Below, piece by piece: positions 18,085 to 20,403 of a stretch of 20,403 nt of DNA. This stretch comes from Pelagophyceae sp. CCMP2097. Taxonomy: Eukaryota; Sar; Pelagophyceae. Made by a program: the position numbers and the translations under genes. Numbering within the stretch: the first letter of the stretch is position 1; the number at the start of each line of letters is the position of its first letter. Under the pieces are notes generated by a model that was not told the origin of the DNA, did no database searches, and saw nothing but the letters and a program-made list of their open reading frames with translations. The stretch covers positions 1-20,403 of the forward strand of contig MU657788.1 of assembly GCA_026770575.1 (NCBI GenBank), read 5' to 3'.

Positions 18085-18690
18085 TTCTGAAAGGCAGTTT
18101 CGATGGGAACAGATAATTTTAATTTTTTTAAAATTAGAGTATCGTCAAAATCGCTGTTAAAATTTGTTCCGGTCAAAGCAATTCCTGCAGACGCTGTATA
18201 AGTGGTATTAATTGAAGAAATTGTATTAGTCAAATCGTCGATTGACACGTTCGTACCGCCACTATACGACGGAGTTGAAAACAATGCATTATTTCCATTG
18301 TCATATTTGACAAGAGAAAACGTTGGACCAATGATAGACTGTAACGGTGTCAGCGAGAAATTATTTTCAATCAGTCTTATCCCGTTTGAACCTGTATAGG
18401 TTTTTCCAACCAAATTAAAATTTGGATATTCGCCCTCCACCTTTATAGTGTTTGTCAGACCTGTTGCCGTCAATGATAGCTGGATATTTGGTTTTGAATT
18501 TGAGAAAACATTACCAACAAACGATAGCCCTTTCCCCAGCCGAATATTCCGTATTTTTATCGATTGGAAATATGACATCCAATTCATTCAAATTATTTAA
18601 TTTTAAAGAATCTTTACTTATTTTTAACCCAAATTGATTAGAACTTAACAATAATGGAAAATTCGCAGTATATTGGGTGTCATTATCTTA

Positions 18691-18960
18691 TCTATTTTGA
18701 AGTTTTAAAATCTGTCCTTCAATTGTGACAATTGTTAACGCCGTTGCTACATCGACAGCCGCCAAACCACCCTCTACCGAAATTGCACGTGTCGTTTCAG
18801 CGAGAATTGTCGACAAAGTTTCTGCTCGAACTGCTTCAATTTCTTCGTTAATTACAACATCGGCTTCTTCACGTGCAGCCGTTTCATCCGATATGAGTTG
18901 TTCGAGTTCAGCATCTTTGTCTTCAAGTTTTTAATTTTTTCGTCTATCTCCTTTTTCTTA
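18691..18960 (-). other. Alanine/glutamate coiled-coil region of the fibre
   Basis: The segment reads KLEDKDAELEQLISDETAAR, EEADVVINEEIEAVRAETLS and AETTRAISVEGGLAAVDVAT. The spaced AETxRA elements are typical of trimeric coiled coils in phage and giant-virus fibres. A TAA (18688) follows QNR and the frame stays open beyond it. Confidence 0.65.
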
Positions 18961-19215
18961 TAAGGGACATTTGTTAAACCTACATTTCCATTCTCATAAA
19001 TTTTTAGAGTGTTGTCATAATCCACCGTTATAATTTTATCATTAAAAAGATTCAATGGACTTTTGAAATCATACGAGAAATCTTTTTTAATTATATTATC
19101 ATCAGAGTCGATTATACTAATTATTCTTCCATTTATCGAGATGTTTTTCGTATATTCAAAATCGAAAATTGTTAAGTTTTTTTATTTCATTTTGATTTAA
19201 TATATATTTTTCCAT

Positions 19216-19249
19216 ATCCTTTTAAAATATTATTATATTAGAGATTTAA
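19216..19249. promoter_or_regulatory. AT-rich divergent region between fibre and lipase (inferred)
   Basis: The segment TTTTAAAATATTATTATATT lies between the minus-strand fibre start (19215) and the plus-strand lipase frame. A TAA at 19247 lies in the lipase frame and no ATG is present, so the lipase start may be lost here. The promoter call rests on position only. Confidence 0.3.
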
Positions 19250-19840
19250 AACGATTTAAAAGCTCAAACCGCGGCAAGGCTTTCAAAAGCGGTTTATGTA
19301 AATAAAACACCAGAAGGATTTACCAAGAACCGCAATCTCAGTGATCGCAGAAGCAAATTATACACTGAAAACTCAACGGGTGATAATTTTCTTGTGTTTA
19401 GAGGTACAAATCCACGAAATCCTTCCGATTTAGTAGCGGATTTAAGTATAGCCACAAACACCCAACGTTTCAATGCCAGATTTATACAAGCCGAAAATAA
19501 ATTCCATAAGGTGCGCGCATTTCTCGGTGATGAAAAAAAATTATACTTGCCGGGTCATAGTTTGGGTGAATCGCTTGCAACAGATATTTCACGCAAGAAT
19601 ACCGGGATTGAAAAAAGTTACGTTTTTAACACGGGTTCAAATCCATATTACGAAGCAAAGGATTCGCTAAATGATGTGCTCACTCTTAATGCCTCTAAAA
19701 CAAAAATTGTTAAGAACTCCACGGGGTCAGATCCCATCTCATTTGGGTCTTTTGTGCCGCGATTCAATGAAACGAGAAATTACGTCGCTCGTAAAGAAGG
19801 ACTGGACCCGCATACGATTGATAATTTTTTAATGGAATAA
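19250..19840 (+). pseudogene. Class-3 (alpha/beta hydrolase) lipase, start codon missing
   Basis: The frame is open from 19250 to a TAA at 19838 (about 197 codons) with no stop inside. An N-terminal helix (ARLSKAVYV) is followed by the strand DNFLVFRGTNPRNPSDLVAD, which is typical of class-3 lipases. The nucleophile elbow is GHSLGE, with the catalytic serine near 19561. The acid is in STGSDPISFG (Asp near 19728), and the histidine is in DPHTIDNF (near 19809). The complete triad suggests that the coding part was under selection until recently. No in-frame ATG or other good start is visible, and a TAA lies at 19247, so the 5' end is damaged or starts on a non-ATG codon (a GTG is at 19394, but it would delete the first strand). 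It may cut host membrane lipids at entry or exit; that is inference. Confidence 0.75.
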
Positions 19841-19858
19841 ATATTATTTAGATATATA

Positions 19859-20038
19859 ATGTTTTGTATATTTCTCATCTTTTTCCGACGGTATTTAATC
19901 AAGTTATTAGACAACCCAGATTTTCAAAATAATTTAATTCAAATCATTAACGATTCTATCGATATTCCGATGCTTGACGAAAACACAGAAGGACAGGTAT
20001 ATATAGCCATATTTAAAGCCATCAAGAATGCAATTTAA
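19859..20038 (+). CDS. Intact 59-residue ORF with hydrophobic N-terminus
   Basis: ATG at 19859 follows TTTAGATATATA and opens MFCIFLIFFRRYLIKLLDN, a short hydrophobic or signal-anchor helix, then a helical acidic region (IIDSIDIP-like, MLDENTEGQVYIAIFK) ending at TAA 20036. It is in the same frame as the lipase and 18 bases after its stop, so it might be a former C-terminal extension, or a separate membrane protein. It has no premature stop. Confidence 0.45.
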   Translation: MFCIFLIFFRRYLIKLLDNPDFQNNLIQIINDSIDIPMLDENTEGQVYIAIFKAIKNAI

Positions 20039-20061
20039 TTCGAAATTAACAGTCTTAAAAC

Positions 20062-20403
20062 TTTTTTCCCTGTTTTCGTGTTTGTTAGACGGATATTGAC
20101 TAAGAAATATATATATTTTTCCTATTTTACTTCTGTTACTTCTGTTACTTCTGTTGCTTCTGTTACTTTTATAATAAAAAATTAATAATAATAATAAATA
20201 GAGCATCGACCATCGACCATAGACCTTAAAAAAAATAAGCGCATATAAGAAATTTTTATATTTTTACAAAAGGATTATATGTAACCACTTTTTTAAATTG
20301 TCGCTAATCTCTTCAATTCTTTTATTTTGTCACGATACCTCTTGGTAATAACGGCTCTTTTTTCTTTATTTTCTTGTGCATATTTTTTATCTCTAATACC
20401 CCT
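20062..20403 (-). repeat. Right terminal inverted repeat, cut by the window end
   Basis: Reverse complement of parts of 1379-3828. It carries the CTTAGTCAATATCCGTCTAA motif (near 20085), four 9-bp microsatellite units (20124-20170), a CATCGAC arm (20203-20226), the TATGCGC segment and the nuclease tail. It lacks the extra ~100-bp segment and the tandem duplication of the left copy, and has no insertion, so it is closer to the ancestral state. Confidence 0.9.
20293..20403 (-). CDS. C-terminal tail of a second GIY-YIG nuclease copy, partial
   Basis: The minus-strand frame entering at 20403 reads RGIRDKKYAQENKEKRAVIT and ends ELKRLATI at TAA 20293. It is the same tail as at 1379-1489. Only the basic tail is in the window; the catalytic core would lie beyond the right edge. 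Whether this copy is intact cannot be judged. Confidence 0.65.
   Translation of the reverse strand, partial: RGIRDKKYAQENKEKRAVITKRYRDKIKELKRLATI

Larger units (their letters stand above)
14191..19215 (-). pseudogene. Giant mosaic fibre / host-attachment gene, about 1,670 codons, broken
   Basis: ATG at 19215 (MEKYILNQNEIKK) opens a minus-strand reading that can be followed, with frame changes, to TAA at 14191. In order: an N-terminal beta region (FSYDFKSPLNLFND), a coiled coil, a beta region with GSNGIRLIENNFSL, three lectin-like modules, a collagen-like patch GEPGKDG, YadA-head-type repeats, and a C-terminal part (14191-15700) that stays in one frame through four TAA codons (15598, 15298, 15070, 14914). 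Frame changes are near 19180, 18930, 18555, 17878, 17635, 16670, 16620, 16270, 16035 and 15775. Other in-frame stops: 18688, 17156, 16856, 16685, 16061. The C-terminal 222 residues (to 14859) form an intact block. It may originally have been two or three genes; an ATG at 15231 is a possible separate start. The likely role is host recognition. Confidence 0.65.

Noticed and set aside
1..20403. Polymerase B, retrovirus-type integrase, adenovirus-like protease, tRNA genes and CRISPR arrays
   Set aside because: Looked for by motif and pattern; none seen. A protease could be missed because of frameshifts.

Overview
The window looks like an integrated, decaying Polinton-like virus (PLV) or virophage-like element in the genome of a protist or alga. 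The main evidence is an AT-rich block of about 19 kb with inverted terminal repeats, a hallmark PLV gene set and many broken reading frames. No polymerase B and no retrovirus-type integrase could be found. A tyrosine recombinase and a primase/SF3-helicase are present instead, so the PLV label fits better than Polinton or adintovirus. The host is not identifiable. The first ~780 bases and a nested insertion at 1953-3668 are much richer in GC than the viral part, which suggests a host with GC-rich DNA.

Layout: 1-780 is flanking or boundary DNA with short repeats and palindromes. A GIY-YIG nuclease remnant (1031-1489) runs into the left terminal inverted repeat (TIR). That repeat carries palindromic CATCGAC arrays and a 9-bp microsatellite, and is split by a GC-rich transposon-like insertion with its own 34-bp inverted repeats and a 7-8 bp target duplication. 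The right TIR starts near 20062 and runs off the window, so the element is not complete here.

Plus-strand replication and integration block (3879-7719): a small AT-hook protein, a primase/SF3-helicase and a tyrosine recombinase. Middle block (7954-10659): a two-repeat protein of unknown function, small unknown proteins in divergent pairs, and an A32-type packaging ATPase. Minus-strand virion block (19215 down to 10848): a giant mosaic fibre gene, a minor virion protein, small proteins, a penton-like protein and the double-jelly-roll major capsid protein. At the right end, on the plus strand, are a class-3 lipase with a complete Ser-Asp-His triad and a 59-residue hydrophobic ORF.

The fibre is the most striking part. 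It combines an N-terminal region, an alanine/glutamate coiled coil, three concanavalin/LamG-like lectin modules (the third with its core deleted), a short collagen-like patch, YadA-head-type repeats and a long C-terminal part.

Most long genes are interrupted by single-base frameshifts, often in A/T homopolymers, and by in-frame stops. I count 27 in-frame TAA/TAG against one TGA. This is either AT-biased decay or a hint of a glutamine-recoded TAA/TAG, with sequencing error as a third contributor. All alignments here are by eye; family names rest on motif recognition, not on a search.
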